From Pedobacter kyonggii (lineage in GTDB: Bacteria > Bacteroidota > Bacteroidia > Sphingobacteriales > Sphingobacteriaceae): a DNA stretch of 64,000 bases. Position numbers and translations under genes: made by a program. Location: positions 1 to 64,000 of the forward strand of contig NZ_SIXF01000008.1 of NCBI RefSeq assembly GCF_004310665.1, given 5' to 3'. Position 1 is the stretch's first letter. Every line of letters starts with the position of its first letter. Positions 19,187 to 28,093 of this stretch are shown one piece after another. The notes under the pieces were generated by a model that made no database searches, was not told where the DNA came from, and saw only the letters and a list, made by a program, of their open reading frames with translations.

Positions 19187-20779
19187 ATGAAAAAGTTAAT
19201 CATAAAAGCAAGTTTTCTTGTATTGTCACTAACTGTTGCAGTTGGTTGCAAAAAGGATATTGATGATAAATTTAATAACCCTGAAAACGTTTTAGACCCA
19301 AACTTACCGGGATTATTTACGGGGATGCTTAATAATGACCGTGTAGCTGCTAAGTATTGGAACGTGCGCACATTCTTAAGTCAAATGCCAGGTGTATATG
19401 CACAAACTACTTACATTGCTAACGGCAATACCGTTTATCAGCAAAGCGATAGTTACTCACAACAATACTGGGATGATTTCTATGGCCCAGGAGGAAATGG
19501 AAGCGGATCTGTTGCATTATACAGGGCAATGGAAAGGAAGTTTAACTCACTTTCATCTACTGATCAAACTGCTCAAAGAGTTATTTTACAAGCGGCAAAA
19601 GTAGTGCTTATTGAGCAAGCGGCTAAGATGGTAGATTTATGGGGCGATATTCCTTATTCAGAAGCTGGAGGTTTAACAACAAATGATTTAATTAAAAACC
19701 CTAAATACGATGAGCAAAAAGCACTTTATACTAGCTTTATTGCTGATTTAGCAAGTGCAGGCACCTACTTCAAAACAGCAACTTCTACCGCTGCTTTTGC
19801 TAAAGCAGATATTCTGTTAAAGGGGGATGTAAATAAATGGACTAGATACGCTAATTCATTACGCTTAAGGCTGTTAATGCGTATTTCAAAAACAGACGAA
19901 GCGACTGCAAAAACTGCTGTACTTCAAATGTTGGGCGATCAGACTAATTTCCCATTAGTTGATGGTGGTAATGTTGGCACTTACAACCCAAGTGTTTCTG
20001 ATATTTTATTGCAGCCTCTTACAAACAGTTCAAGCGATTTGCATGATGCATTTTTTGAAGGCAGTTGGTATGCTACTGATTATATGTTAAATACAGTTCT
20101 CGTACCAGCAAATGATCCGCGCATTCCGGTATTATATGAAAAATTTGGTCGTACAGTAGGAGGTAAATTCGTTCAGAATACAACTTACCGAGCTATGCCA
20201 ATAACTTTCACCACAGCCCAACAAGAATCAAGCTTTGCTGATTATGCTGTGTTAGATTCTGGAACATTTGTTTTCAACCAAAAACTTCCTGGAATTTTAA
20301 TTACAGCATCAGAAGTTAACTTGCTAAAAGCAGAAGCATTTGAGCGCTGGGGCAGTACAACAGATGCCAAAACTGCTTACGATATTGCTTTAAGGCAATC
20401 TGTAGCATTTTATTACCACCTGAATAGTATAAATCAAGGGGTGTATGTTAAGGAAACTTTTCCTTCAGCAACAACAATTGATACTTGGGTAAATACTTCT
20501 ACTGCAGCATACACTGGTGCTTCAACAGATAAATTAACAAAGATTTACACTCAAAAATGGGTGCACTTTGGTGTTCTTCAATCAACGGAAGCATGGTCTG
20601 AATACAGAAGAACTGGTTTCCCTGTGTTAACATTCCCAACAAACGGAAAGCAAGCAGGTTATGAGACTCCTCCAACAAGATTAATTTATCCGGCAAAAGA
20701 GAAAACTTTAAATAGTGCAAACTATCAGGCTGTAGTAGCTAAAGATACCCGCAAAACTAAAATATTCTGGATGCCTTAA
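19187..20779 (+). CDS. SusD/RagB-like surface glycan-binding lipoprotein
   Basis: A 530-residue lipoprotein of the SusD-like_2 group. The lipobox cysteine is C21 (TVAVGCKKD); acylation would anchor it to the outer membrane, where it forms the lid of the SusC transporter. N-terminal residues DPNLPGLFTGMLNN are typical of this group. The TPR-like helical region includes LLKAEAFERWGSTTDAKTAYDIA near residue 380 and the conserved C-terminal part has RYPAKE-type motifs (RLIYPAKEKTLNS). It is co-transcribed with SusC. A terminator directly follows, so downstream enzymes are probably expressed at a lower level. Confidence 0.94.
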   Translation: MKKLIIKASFLVLSLTVAVGCKKDIDDKFNNPENVLDPNLPGLFTGMLNNDRVAAKYWNVRTFLSQMPGVYAQTTYIANGNTVYQQSDSYSQQYWDDFYGPGGNGSGSVALYRAMERKFNSLSSTDQTAQRVILQAAKVVLIEQAAKMVDLWGDIPYSEAGGLTTNDLIKNPKYDEQKALYTSFIADLASAGTYFKTATSTAAFAKADILLKGDVNKWTRYANSLRLRLLMRISKTDEATAKTAVLQMLGDQTNFPLVDGGNVGTYNPSVSDILLQPLTNSSSDLHDAFFEGSWYATDYMLNTVLVPANDPRIPVLYEKFGRTVGGKFVQNTTYRAMPITFTTAQQESSFADYAVLDSGTFVFNQKLPGILITASEVNLLKAEAFERWGSTTDAKTAYDIALRQSVAFYYHLNSINQGVYVKETFPSATTIDTWVNTSTAAYTGASTDKLTKIYTQKWVHFGVLQSTEAWSEYRRTGFPVLTFPTNGKQAGYETPPTRLIYPAKEKTLNSANYQAVVAKDTRKTKIFWMP

Positions 20780-20792
20780 TCCTTTTTAAATT

Positions 20793-20821
20793 AAATCCCG
20801 GCAGTTTCTGCCGGGATTTTT
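20793..20821 (+). terminator. Terminator between SusD and the fucosidase gene
   Basis: AAATCCCGGCA and TGCCGGGATTT pair over a short loop and run into TTTTT. It lies inside the locus, 15 bp before the GH29 start. It would act as an attenuator that keeps transport genes above enzyme genes. Confidence 0.9.
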
Positions 20822-20835
20822 AATTATATTAAAAT

Positions 20836-22257
20836 ATGAAACTACGTAGCCTTTTAATTGCCTTTATCTGTTTCGTCAATATCGCTTTTGCACAACGAAA
20901 CGATATCCTAAAAGAATCAACCAAATACGAATGGCCTAAAGATGAAGCAGTAAAAAAGAAATTAGAGCACTGGCAAGACCAAAAGTTTGGGATGATTATC
21001 CACTGGGGTTTATATGCTGTTCCTGGAATTATTGAATCTTGGTCAATCTGTTCAGAAGACTGGATTGACAGAGACAGTACAATAAAGTACGATGATTATA
21101 AGAAATGGTATTGGGGCTTAAACGAGAAATTTAATCCAACAAAATTTAATCCGGAGCAATGGGCCAAAGTAGGTAAAAGTGCAGGAATGAAATATTTGGT
21201 GTTTACCACCAAACATCACGATGGCTTTGCCATGTTCGATACCAAACAATCCGATTTTAGCATTGCAAAAGGTCCTTTTTCAACCAATGCCAAAAAAGAC
21301 GTAGCTAAATATGTGTTTGATGCTTTCTGCAAGGAAAATTTTATGATCGGGGCTTATTTTTCTAAACCCGACTGGCATTCTCAATACTATTGGTGGGACA
21401 AATATGCCACTGCAGATAGAAATAATAATTATGATATCAGAAAGAATCAGTGGCGCTGGAATAAGTTCAAAAGCTTTACCCAGAACCAGATTGGAGAGTT
21501 AATGAACAATTACGGAAGCATTGATATTTTATGGCTAGATGGTGGATGGGTTCGCCCACGCAATAGCGTAAACAAAGAAGTACTATCCTGGGGAGCACCT
21601 ATTCCAGATTGGAGTCAGGATATTGATATGCCTAAAATTGCCGCTGATGCCAGAAAGGCACAACCAGGTTTAATTGTGGTTGATAGAACGGTACATGGCC
21701 AGTTTGAAAACTACCAAACACCAGAACAGAAAATCCCTGAAAAGCAATTGGATTACCCATGGGAAAGCTGCATGACTTTAGGTGGAGCCTGGGGCTTTGT
21801 ACCAAACGATCAATATAAATCAACAGGCGAAGTGGTTCATAAATTGGTAGAAATAGTAGCTAAAGGTGGAAGTTTGCTTTTAGGTATTGGCCCCAAGGCA
21901 GATGGAACGCTGCCTGATCATGTGATTACAAGATTGGATGAAATTGGTAAGTGGACCAGTAAAAATGGTGTTGCCATTTATGGAACAAGGATTACCAAAA
22001 ACTACCATGATGGACAGAACTGGTTCACGCAAAGTAAAGATGGTAAAACTATTTACGGCATCAATTTAATTGGCAATACGCCAAACAAAGAAATTTCATG
22101 GCAAGGGAGTATTCCTAAAAAAGGAAGTCTCATTACCATTTTAAGTACCAACCAAAAGGTAAAATGGACATTGAAAGATGGCAAGGTACACTTCGGTTTT
22201 CCTAAAACGGAAGAGAAAATAGCCTTGACTTTTTCTTTTACACCTGAAACCAATTAG
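20836..22257 (+). CDS. Alpha-L-fucosidase, GH29
   Basis: A 473-residue exported retaining alpha-L-fucosidase. A signal peptide (about 1-19, ending in IAFAQ) leads into the family's N-terminal block WHEQ-like KFGMIIHWGLYAVPG (about 50-65), then TTKHHDGFAMFDTK (about 128-141). The nucleophile is D235 in SIDILWLDGGW. A PWESCMTLGGAWGF block near residue 309 is also a GH29 signature. A short C-terminal beta domain follows. The next gene (GH3) starts two bases after its stop, so they are translationally linked. Linkage preference (1,2/1,3/1,4/1,6) cannot be read here. Confidence 0.93.
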   Translation: MKLRSLLIAFICFVNIAFAQRNDILKESTKYEWPKDEAVKKKLEHWQDQKFGMIIHWGLYAVPGIIESWSICSEDWIDRDSTIKYDDYKKWYWGLNEKFNPTKFNPEQWAKVGKSAGMKYLVFTTKHHDGFAMFDTKQSDFSIAKGPFSTNAKKDVAKYVFDAFCKENFMIGAYFSKPDWHSQYYWWDKYATADRNNNYDIRKNQWRWNKFKSFTQNQIGELMNNYGSIDILWLDGGWVRPRNSVNKEVLSWGAPIPDWSQDIDMPKIAADARKAQPGLIVVDRTVHGQFENYQTPEQKIPEKQLDYPWESCMTLGGAWGFVPNDQYKSTGEVVHKLVEIVAKGGSLLLGIGPKADGTLPDHVITRLDEIGKWTSKNGVAIYGTRITKNYHDGQNWFTQSKDGKTIYGINLIGNTPNKEISWQGSIPKKGSLITILSTNQKVKWTLKDGKVHFGFPKTEEKIALTFSFTPETN

Positions 22258-22259
22258 CA

Positions 22260-24929
22260 ATGCCGAAATCGAGAAGATGCCTATACTTATTGCCTGCATT
22301 GTTTTTCTGCAGTAGCCTTTTTGCGCAAGTTAAAAATGGACAAGCTTTAGCCTATAAAAATCCAAAGCTAAGTATTGATTTGAGGGTAAAAGATCTCATT
22401 TCGAGAATGACACCGGAGGAGAAATTCTGGCAGTTATTTATGATTCCAGGTGACGTAACCGAAAAGAATAAAGATCAGTTTAAACAAGGTATTTTTGGTT
22501 TGCAGGTAAGTGCTGCTGCCCAGGGAAGTGGTAATGCACAACAAATGTTAACCTACAATACTTCTGAAGACGGACTTTCTCTGGCTAAAAAAGTTAACAA
22601 AATCCAAAAATATTTTGTTGAGGAAACCCGTTTGGGCATCCCAATCATTCCATTCGATGAAGCTTTACATGGTTTGGTTAGGCAAGGCGCTACCGCTTTT
22701 CCACAATCAATTGGTTTAGCGGCAAGTTTCGATACTGCTTTAGTGGCCAAGATTGGTACAGCTATCGCCAAAGAGGCAAGAGCACGCGGCCTGAGAGATC
22801 TTTTGGCGCCTGTAATTAATATGGCTACAGATGTTAGATGGGGAAGGGTAGAAGAAACCTATGGAGAGGATCCTTATTTAACAACGGTTCTGGGCCATGC
22901 TTTTATGAATGCCATAGAAAGGCAAAATATTATTGTTACCCCAAAGCATTTTATTGCCAATATTGGCGATGGTGGTCGGGATAGTTATCCAATTGAAATG
23001 GATAAACATTATTTAGAAGAAATCCACTTTCCTGCATTTAAGGATGGTGTTAAAAATGTAGGTATACGTTCATTAATGACTTCCTATAACAGTGTTTTTG
23101 GCTCTCCTGCAACCTCAAATAAATGGCTGCTTACCACTAAACTAAAAACGGAATGGGGCTTTAAGGGCTTCGTAATTTCTGACGCAGGTGCAGTTGGCGG
23201 TGCCAATGTATTACATTTTACGGCTAAAGATTATAAAGATGCAACGGCACAATCAATTAACGCTGGCCTTGATGTAATCTTCCAGGTAGATTATAACCAT
23301 TACAAACTTTTTCTACCTGCATTTTTAGATGGCAGCATTCCCAAATCCAGAATAGACGATGCCCTTGCCAGGGTTCTGAAAGCTAAATTCGAGCTTGGGC
23401 TGTTTGAGCATCCTTACGTGGATGAAAGTATTGCTGAAAAGATGCTAAGCGATCAAAGTAATCACAATCTAGCCAAAGAGGCTGCCTTAAAATCTTTGGT
23501 ACTCCTAAAAAACGATAACACGCTTCCCCTAAAAACTACAAAACGGATTCTATTATTAGGTGAAGATGCAATTGAAGCCAGGTTAGGTGGATATAGTGGT
23601 ACTGGAAATAAAAAGATAAATATCTTGGAAGGGTTGAAAAGTGCAGTATCCAACGATGTTGAAATCAATTATTTAAAAGGAAGCAGTCGCGAGCTTCAAT
23701 CTTATGTTCCTATTGATAGCCAGTTTCTTTCTGTTAATCAAAAAGCAGGATTAATCGGGACCTATTACAAAGGGCTTCGCTTCTCCGGAAAACCCGTTAA
23801 AGAAGTAAATGATAAGGTTGTTAATTTCAGTTGGACATTATACCCACCTGATGAGCAACTTCAGTTAGATGATTATTCGGTACGGTGGGCCGGTAAAATT
23901 AAGGTACCACAAAATGCCGATGTTAATATCGGATTAGAGGGTAATGATGGTTACCGATTATACCTGGATAACCAACTGATTATCGATAATTGGGATAAAA
24001 AATCTTTCAGCACGAAGACGGTTCCATTTCATTTCGAAAAAAATAAGGAGTATGCAATTAAGGTCGAATTTTTTGAGCCTAAAGGCAATGGTAAAATCAA
24101 ATTGATCTGGGATTATGATATCAGGAAATCAAACGAAATAACTGATGCGGTGGCTGCTGCAAAAAATAAAGATGCAATCGTATTTGTTACAGGCATAAAA
24201 GAAGGAGAGTTTTTAGATCGGGCCATGTTAAACCTACCTGGTAACCAAGAATTGTTATTGGAAGAGCTCGCAAAAACAGGAAAACCTATTATTGTGGTAT
24301 TAACTGGTGGAAGTGCCATCAATATGCAGCCTTGGTTAAATAAAGTAAACGCGGTTTTAAACGCGTGGTACCCTGGCGAAGCAGGAGGTGCTGCCGTTGC
24401 TGATGTATTGCTGGGAAAAGCAAATCCATCTGGGAAGCTTCCAATTACTTACCCGATTGACGAATCGCAGTTACCCCTGGTTTACAATCACAAACCTACC
24501 GGGAGAAGCGATGATTATAACAACTTAAGCGGCGAGCCACTTTTTCCATTTGGATATGGATTAAGTTACACCAACTTTTCTTATACAAATTTGACGTTTA
24601 ACCGCAAAAGTATCGCTAAAAATGAAACTGCTAACTTAAGCTTCGAGCTTAAAAATACAGGCAATTACGACGGTGAAGAAGTGGTACAGTTGTACATGAG
24701 ACCTTTATTAAGCAAATTGGCTCAGCCTGTTCTTGCACTGCGTGCTTTCCAGCGGATACATTTAAAGGTTGGTGAAACAAAGGTAATTTCATTCAAAATG
24801 AATAAAGAGGTGCTTCAAACACTTAATATCAATAATGTATGGGAAGTAGCTCCAGGAGAATATAGAATTATGATCGGATCATCAAGTAAATCACTTTATT
24901 TAAAAGATAATTTAATCGTTAAACCTTAA
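22260..24929 (+). CDS. Glycoside hydrolase family 3 with PA14 domain
   Basis: An 889-residue exported exo-glycosidase (beta-glucosidase or beta-xylosidase). Signal peptide about 1-22 (ending in SLFAQ). The TIM barrel has the nucleophile D308 in GFVISDAGAV; most GH3 glucosidases have SDW here, so specificity is open. The alpha/beta sandwich domain is interrupted by a PA14 domain at about 497-618 (GLIGTYYKG ... LIWDYD), often a carbohydrate-recognition or specificity module. A C-terminal FnIII-like domain (about 790-885) ends the protein. It is coupled to the fucosidase gene, consistent with sequential removal of fucose and then a beta-linked sugar from a side chain. Confidence 0.94.
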   Translation: MPKSRRCLYLLPALFFCSSLFAQVKNGQALAYKNPKLSIDLRVKDLISRMTPEEKFWQLFMIPGDVTEKNKDQFKQGIFGLQVSAAAQGSGNAQQMLTYNTSEDGLSLAKKVNKIQKYFVEETRLGIPIIPFDEALHGLVRQGATAFPQSIGLAASFDTALVAKIGTAIAKEARARGLRDLLAPVINMATDVRWGRVEETYGEDPYLTTVLGHAFMNAIERQNIIVTPKHFIANIGDGGRDSYPIEMDKHYLEEIHFPAFKDGVKNVGIRSLMTSYNSVFGSPATSNKWLLTTKLKTEWGFKGFVISDAGAVGGANVLHFTAKDYKDATAQSINAGLDVIFQVDYNHYKLFLPAFLDGSIPKSRIDDALARVLKAKFELGLFEHPYVDESIAEKMLSDQSNHNLAKEAALKSLVLLKNDNTLPLKTTKRILLLGEDAIEARLGGYSGTGNKKINILEGLKSAVSNDVEINYLKGSSRELQSYVPIDSQFLSVNQKAGLIGTYYKGLRFSGKPVKEVNDKVVNFSWTLYPPDEQLQLDDYSVRWAGKIKVPQNADVNIGLEGNDGYRLYLDNQLIIDNWDKKSFSTKTVPFHFEKNKEYAIKVEFFEPKGNGKIKLIWDYDIRKSNEITDAVAAAKNKDAIVFVTGIKEGEFLDRAMLNLPGNQELLLEELAKTGKPIIVVLTGGSAINMQPWLNKVNAVLNAWYPGEAGGAAVADVLLGKANPSGKLPITYPIDESQLPLVYNHKPTGRSDDYNNLSGEPLFPFGYGLSYTNFSYTNLTFNRKSIAKNETANLSFELKNTGNYDGEEVVQLYMRPLLSKLAQPVLALRAFQRIHLKVGETKVISFKMNKEVLQTLNINNVWEVAPGEYRIMIGSSSKSLYLKDNLIVKP

Positions 24930-25244
24930 TAATACACCCCTATGTGGGTATAAACCATATCAAGTAATAGTTGCCGCAGATTCTGGTTAAATCTGCGGCT
25001 TTTTTATTTTAATCCGAGTTTTCTTGTGCCCGTCCTCCTGAATTATATCAGGATCTAATATTGAGATGTTAGATGGATGATAGATAGATCCTCAAATGTT
25101 TTTTGCCACGGAAGCACGGAAAACACGGAATTTCCATGCGGTCGTCATCCTGAGCGGAGCCGAAGGATATTTGGAATTGTAGCACCTAACTTTGCGATCT
25201 TCGCGCCTTTTCTCCTCGAACTTTGCGGTTAAATAAAGATGAAG
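24930..25244. other. Spacer between converging genes
   Basis: No gene seen. It holds the GH3 terminator (24973-25010), a formulaic CACGGAAGCACGGAAAACACGG repeat near 25106 and a GTCGTCATCCTGAGCGG repeat near 25141. Confidence 0.55.
24973..25010 (+). terminator. Terminator of the GH29-GH3 unit
   Basis: GCCGCAGATT and AATCTGCGGC form an exact stem over a CTGGTTA loop and are followed by a T-run. It closes the polysaccharide utilisation locus. Confidence 0.92.
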
Positions 25245-26330
25245 TTATTTCAATTCTTCAATCCCCAATTTCACAGCAAGTTCATTCAGATCCTTTACCA
25301 CTACATCTATTATCGGAATACCATTGATTTTCCTTTCCTGCTCAAATTCATGTTCAGGTTCGCCAGGGATGATTACCTTTTTATCAGGATCTATCGTTTT
25401 TGCACTTTTAAAGCGTTCTACCCAATTATCTAAATGATTTTTGAAGTCTGCAGCTGGCCTGAAACCATCTACACGCATAGCGCCTAAAAAGTGGCCAAGT
25501 CCTTCGCCAACCGGATTTGCTGATGGTTCTAAAAAAGCTACAAAAGGAGGTACCCAAGGACCATAATTGGCGCCAGAGAGCACCGCTGATAAAATATCAA
25601 CCGTTGCACTCAGGCCATAACCTTTATGGCTACCATGATCTTTATCGCTGCCCAAAGGAAGGAGTGAACCTCCGTTTTTTAATTCGTTTGGATCTGTTGA
25701 GTTTACTCCGCTTTTATCCTGAACCCAGCCATCAGGAATACTTTTATTTGCTCTCTGGGCAATTTCTAATTTACCATTTGCTGCGGCTGCTGTAGCCATA
25801 TCTACAATTACTGGTGAGTATTTCCCTGCGGGAAAGGCATAACACATGGGGTTCGTGCCCAGTAAACGTTCGTTGGCATAAGTAGGGGCCACCAAGGGGC
25901 TTGCATTGGTCATACTAATGCCGATCATATCTTTTTCTACCGCCATTAAAGCATGGTAACCTGCAATACCAAAATGGTTGGAGTTTTTAACCGATACCCA
26001 TCCGCTACCGTATTTTTCTGCTTTTTCGATGGCAATCTTCATTGCGAAAGGTGCAACCACTAAGCCTAAACCTGCATCGCCATCTACAGTGGCAGTAGTA
26101 GGTGTTTCATGTACAATTTTAATATCAGGTGTAGCATTAATCCTTTTCTTTTCCCAAAGACGTACATAACCGCTTAAACGGGCAACGCCGTGCGAGTCGA
26201 TTCCACGTAAATCTGAACGGATCAACACATCGGTTGCTAAATCGGCATGCTCATCAGAACAGCCCATTTTTTTAAAAACGTTATAAGTAAAATTCCTAAG
26301 ATTGGTTTCTGTAAAAGTGATGAAATTCAT
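25245..26330 (-). CDS. Ldh family (malate/lactate/ureidoglycolate) dehydrogenase
   Basis: A 361-residue NAD(P)-dependent 2-hydroxyacid dehydrogenase of the Ldh_2 (MDH/LDH type 2) family. The family hallmark DLRGIDSHGVARLSGY at about residues 54-69 contains the catalytic His, and SNHFGIAGYHALMA (about 121-134) the substrate/nucleotide region. MTNASPLVAPT and GTNPMCYAFPAG follow in family order. The substrate (malate, lactate, sulfolactate, ureidoglycolate or a sugar acid) cannot be decided from sequence. It is alone in its direction and separated from bshC by a striking inverted repeat. Confidence 0.88.
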   Translation of the reverse strand: MNFITFTETNLRNFTYNVFKKMGCSDEHADLATDVLIRSDLRGIDSHGVARLSGYVRLWEKKRINATPDIKIVHETPTTATVDGDAGLGLVVAPFAMKIAIEKAEKYGSGWVSVKNSNHFGIAGYHALMAVEKDMIGISMTNASPLVAPTYANERLLGTNPMCYAFPAGKYSPVIVDMATAAAANGKLEIAQRANKSIPDGWVQDKSGVNSTDPNELKNGGSLLPLGSDKDHGSHKGYGLSATVDILSAVLSGANYGPWVPPFVAFLEPSANPVGEGLGHFLGAMRVDGFRPAADFKNHLDNWVERFKSAKTIDPDKKVIIPGEPEHEFEQERKINGIPIIDVVVKDLNELAVKLGIEELK

Positions 26331-26344
26331 TTTTTATTTTTTGT

Positions 26345-26424
26345 CGTCATTGCGAGGCACGAAGCAATCCTACAACTATCGCTAAACTAGATGCATTAAG
26401 ATTGCTTCGTGCCTCGCAATGACG
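26345..26424. repeat. 25-bp perfect inverted repeat (GTCATTGCGAGG family)
   Basis: The arms at 26345-26369 (CGTCATTGCGAGGCACGAAG...) and 26400-26424 are exact reverse complements over 25 bases with a 30-base loop. It lies between bshC (stop at 26438) and the Ldh gene (start at 26330). No T-run follows on either strand. The arm sequence matches a family of repeats I recall from many bacterial genomes; that recall is unchecked. Confidence 0.85.
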
Positions 26425-26437
26425 GATTATCTAATAA

Positions 26438-28024
26438 TTACGGCAATAAAACAGTAAAATCGCCTCCCAGTGGTTCGAAGTTTTCTATGCATGAGGAAAG
26501 AAAATCTTCCCCATAATTTACATACATGGGTGCAATATTCAAGGTTCTTTCCTGAAGTGCTCCATTTGGGAAAAGTCTTTTCTTTACATTATCAATCTGT
26601 AGCAATGCCGTTTCATGTTTCCTTTTCTCTGCGCGGAATAGTTTCTTCTCCAGGTTAGCCAATAAATGATTGGTCCGCTGTTTTGCTGTATCTGTTGATA
26701 CGGAAAGCGTTTTGTCTATTTTGTAGGCATTTAGCTTAATTTGATCAAAAATGCTGTTAATGGCCCTGGTTTCATCAGCCAAACTCAATTGGGCGGTTGT
26801 ATTTCGCTTTACCCAAATGTTTTTTAACGCTTCAACGGGTAAAAATATATCTTCTAAAGAAAAACCTAAGTGGTATAAATTCTGCGCACTGCGTTTATCA
26901 ATCAATAAAGCTGAATTACGAAGTAATAAAACCGGGAAATCAACTTTATAAAAGTCGAAATTTGCCTTTAACTGCATCCAGTAAGCTACTTCTGCACCGC
27001 CACCTATATAAGCTATGTTTGGCAAAATCACTTCCTGGTACATCGGCCGCATCACCACATTTGGGCTAAAACGCTCGGGATATGATTCAATTTCGGCTTT
27101 TAGTTCCGCTTCGGTAAAACCAATGTCTGTATGATTTACAATGTATTTTCCTTTTTCGAAGATCAAACGCTCTCGCAGGTTGTCAATAAGGTAAAAGAAG
27201 TTAATATCACGGCCATTTACCTGGGTTTTATAGCCTAAATCCTCCAGGTTTTTCGAGCTGTTTTCTATATTTTTTGCACTATTATGCTGAATAATATCTT
27301 CGGTAATGATACCCGCAAATTGCTTTTTTAGTTGTGCATCATCTGCATTTACTATCACCAGGCCATATTTTTCGAATAAATTGTTTACCAGAAACCTGGT
27401 GGCATCGGCTAAATTATCGTGTTCTAAATATGCTTGTTCTACCAATTTGGCAATCCGTTTTCCATTTTTAGATATGCCTAAATAGCCTTTATAAGCGGTT
27501 ACCGCTGCAGCAACGGTTTTGGTACTTAACCTGCCGGTTGCACCATTGGTTTGCTGTATCCAGCTGATGTTCTTTTCATCAACACTTACATGGTTAATTT
27601 CATCAAAATCGTGATCCTCTGTTGCCATCCAATAAACCGGAACAAAGTTTTTATCGGGATGGGCCATTTTTAACTCGATGGCTAAATTTATGGTGGTTAC
27701 AATTTTGTAGATAAAATAAAGTGGGCCGGTAAAAAGATTCAACTGGTGGCCCGTGGTAACCGTAAAGGTATTCGCCGAGCCTAAAAGTTCTATGTTTTTG
27801 GTAACCGATTTATTGGGCTGTAAATGTTGGTATTGATCTTGTAAAACCTTAACTAAAGTTTCTCTGTTTCCTAAGAAATTTCTATGCTCAATTGCTTTGG
27901 CTAAGCCCTCCATGTCAGGACGATAGCTGTAAAAAGCTTTAAGCTGTTCTTCGTCGTTAATATAATCTAAAACCAGTTTTGAAAATGACCCGGTTTCCTG
28001 ATATGAGATATATTTTGCCTGCAT
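26438..28024 (-). CDS. bshC: Bacillithiol biosynthesis cysteine-adding enzyme BshC
   Basis: A 528-residue BshC, which attaches L-cysteine to glucosaminyl-malate in the last step of bacillithiol synthesis. Family features are the TVTTGHQLNLFTGPLYFIYKI block near residue 90 and YWMATEDHDFDEINHVSV near 148 (Rossmann-like core). IAYIGGGAEVAYWMQLK lies near 347, and a long coiled-coil region follows from about 415 to 500. The full family length is present. The other genes of the pathway (bshA, bshB) are not in this window, which is normal. Confidence 0.94.
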   Translation of the reverse strand: MQAKYISYQETGSFSKLVLDYINDEEQLKAFYSYRPDMEGLAKAIEHRNFLGNRETLVKVLQDQYQHLQPNKSVTKNIELLGSANTFTVTTGHQLNLFTGPLYFIYKIVTTINLAIELKMAHPDKNFVPVYWMATEDHDFDEINHVSVDEKNISWIQQTNGATGRLSTKTVAAAVTAYKGYLGISKNGKRIAKLVEQAYLEHDNLADATRFLVNNLFEKYGLVIVNADDAQLKKQFAGIITEDIIQHNSAKNIENSSKNLEDLGYKTQVNGRDINFFYLIDNLRERLIFEKGKYIVNHTDIGFTEAELKAEIESYPERFSPNVVMRPMYQEVILPNIAYIGGGAEVAYWMQLKANFDFYKVDFPVLLLRNSALLIDKRSAQNLYHLGFSLEDIFLPVEALKNIWVKRNTTAQLSLADETRAINSIFDQIKLNAYKIDKTLSVSTDTAKQRTNHLLANLEKKLFRAEKRKHETALLQIDNVKKRLFPNGALQERTLNIAPMYVNYGEDFLSSCIENFEPLGGDFTVLLP

Positions 28025-28093
28025 GATGTGCGAAAGTAATGCAATTTAAGGATAATCGTAAAGTCGCGCCACTATTTTACAATTGTTAAATAA

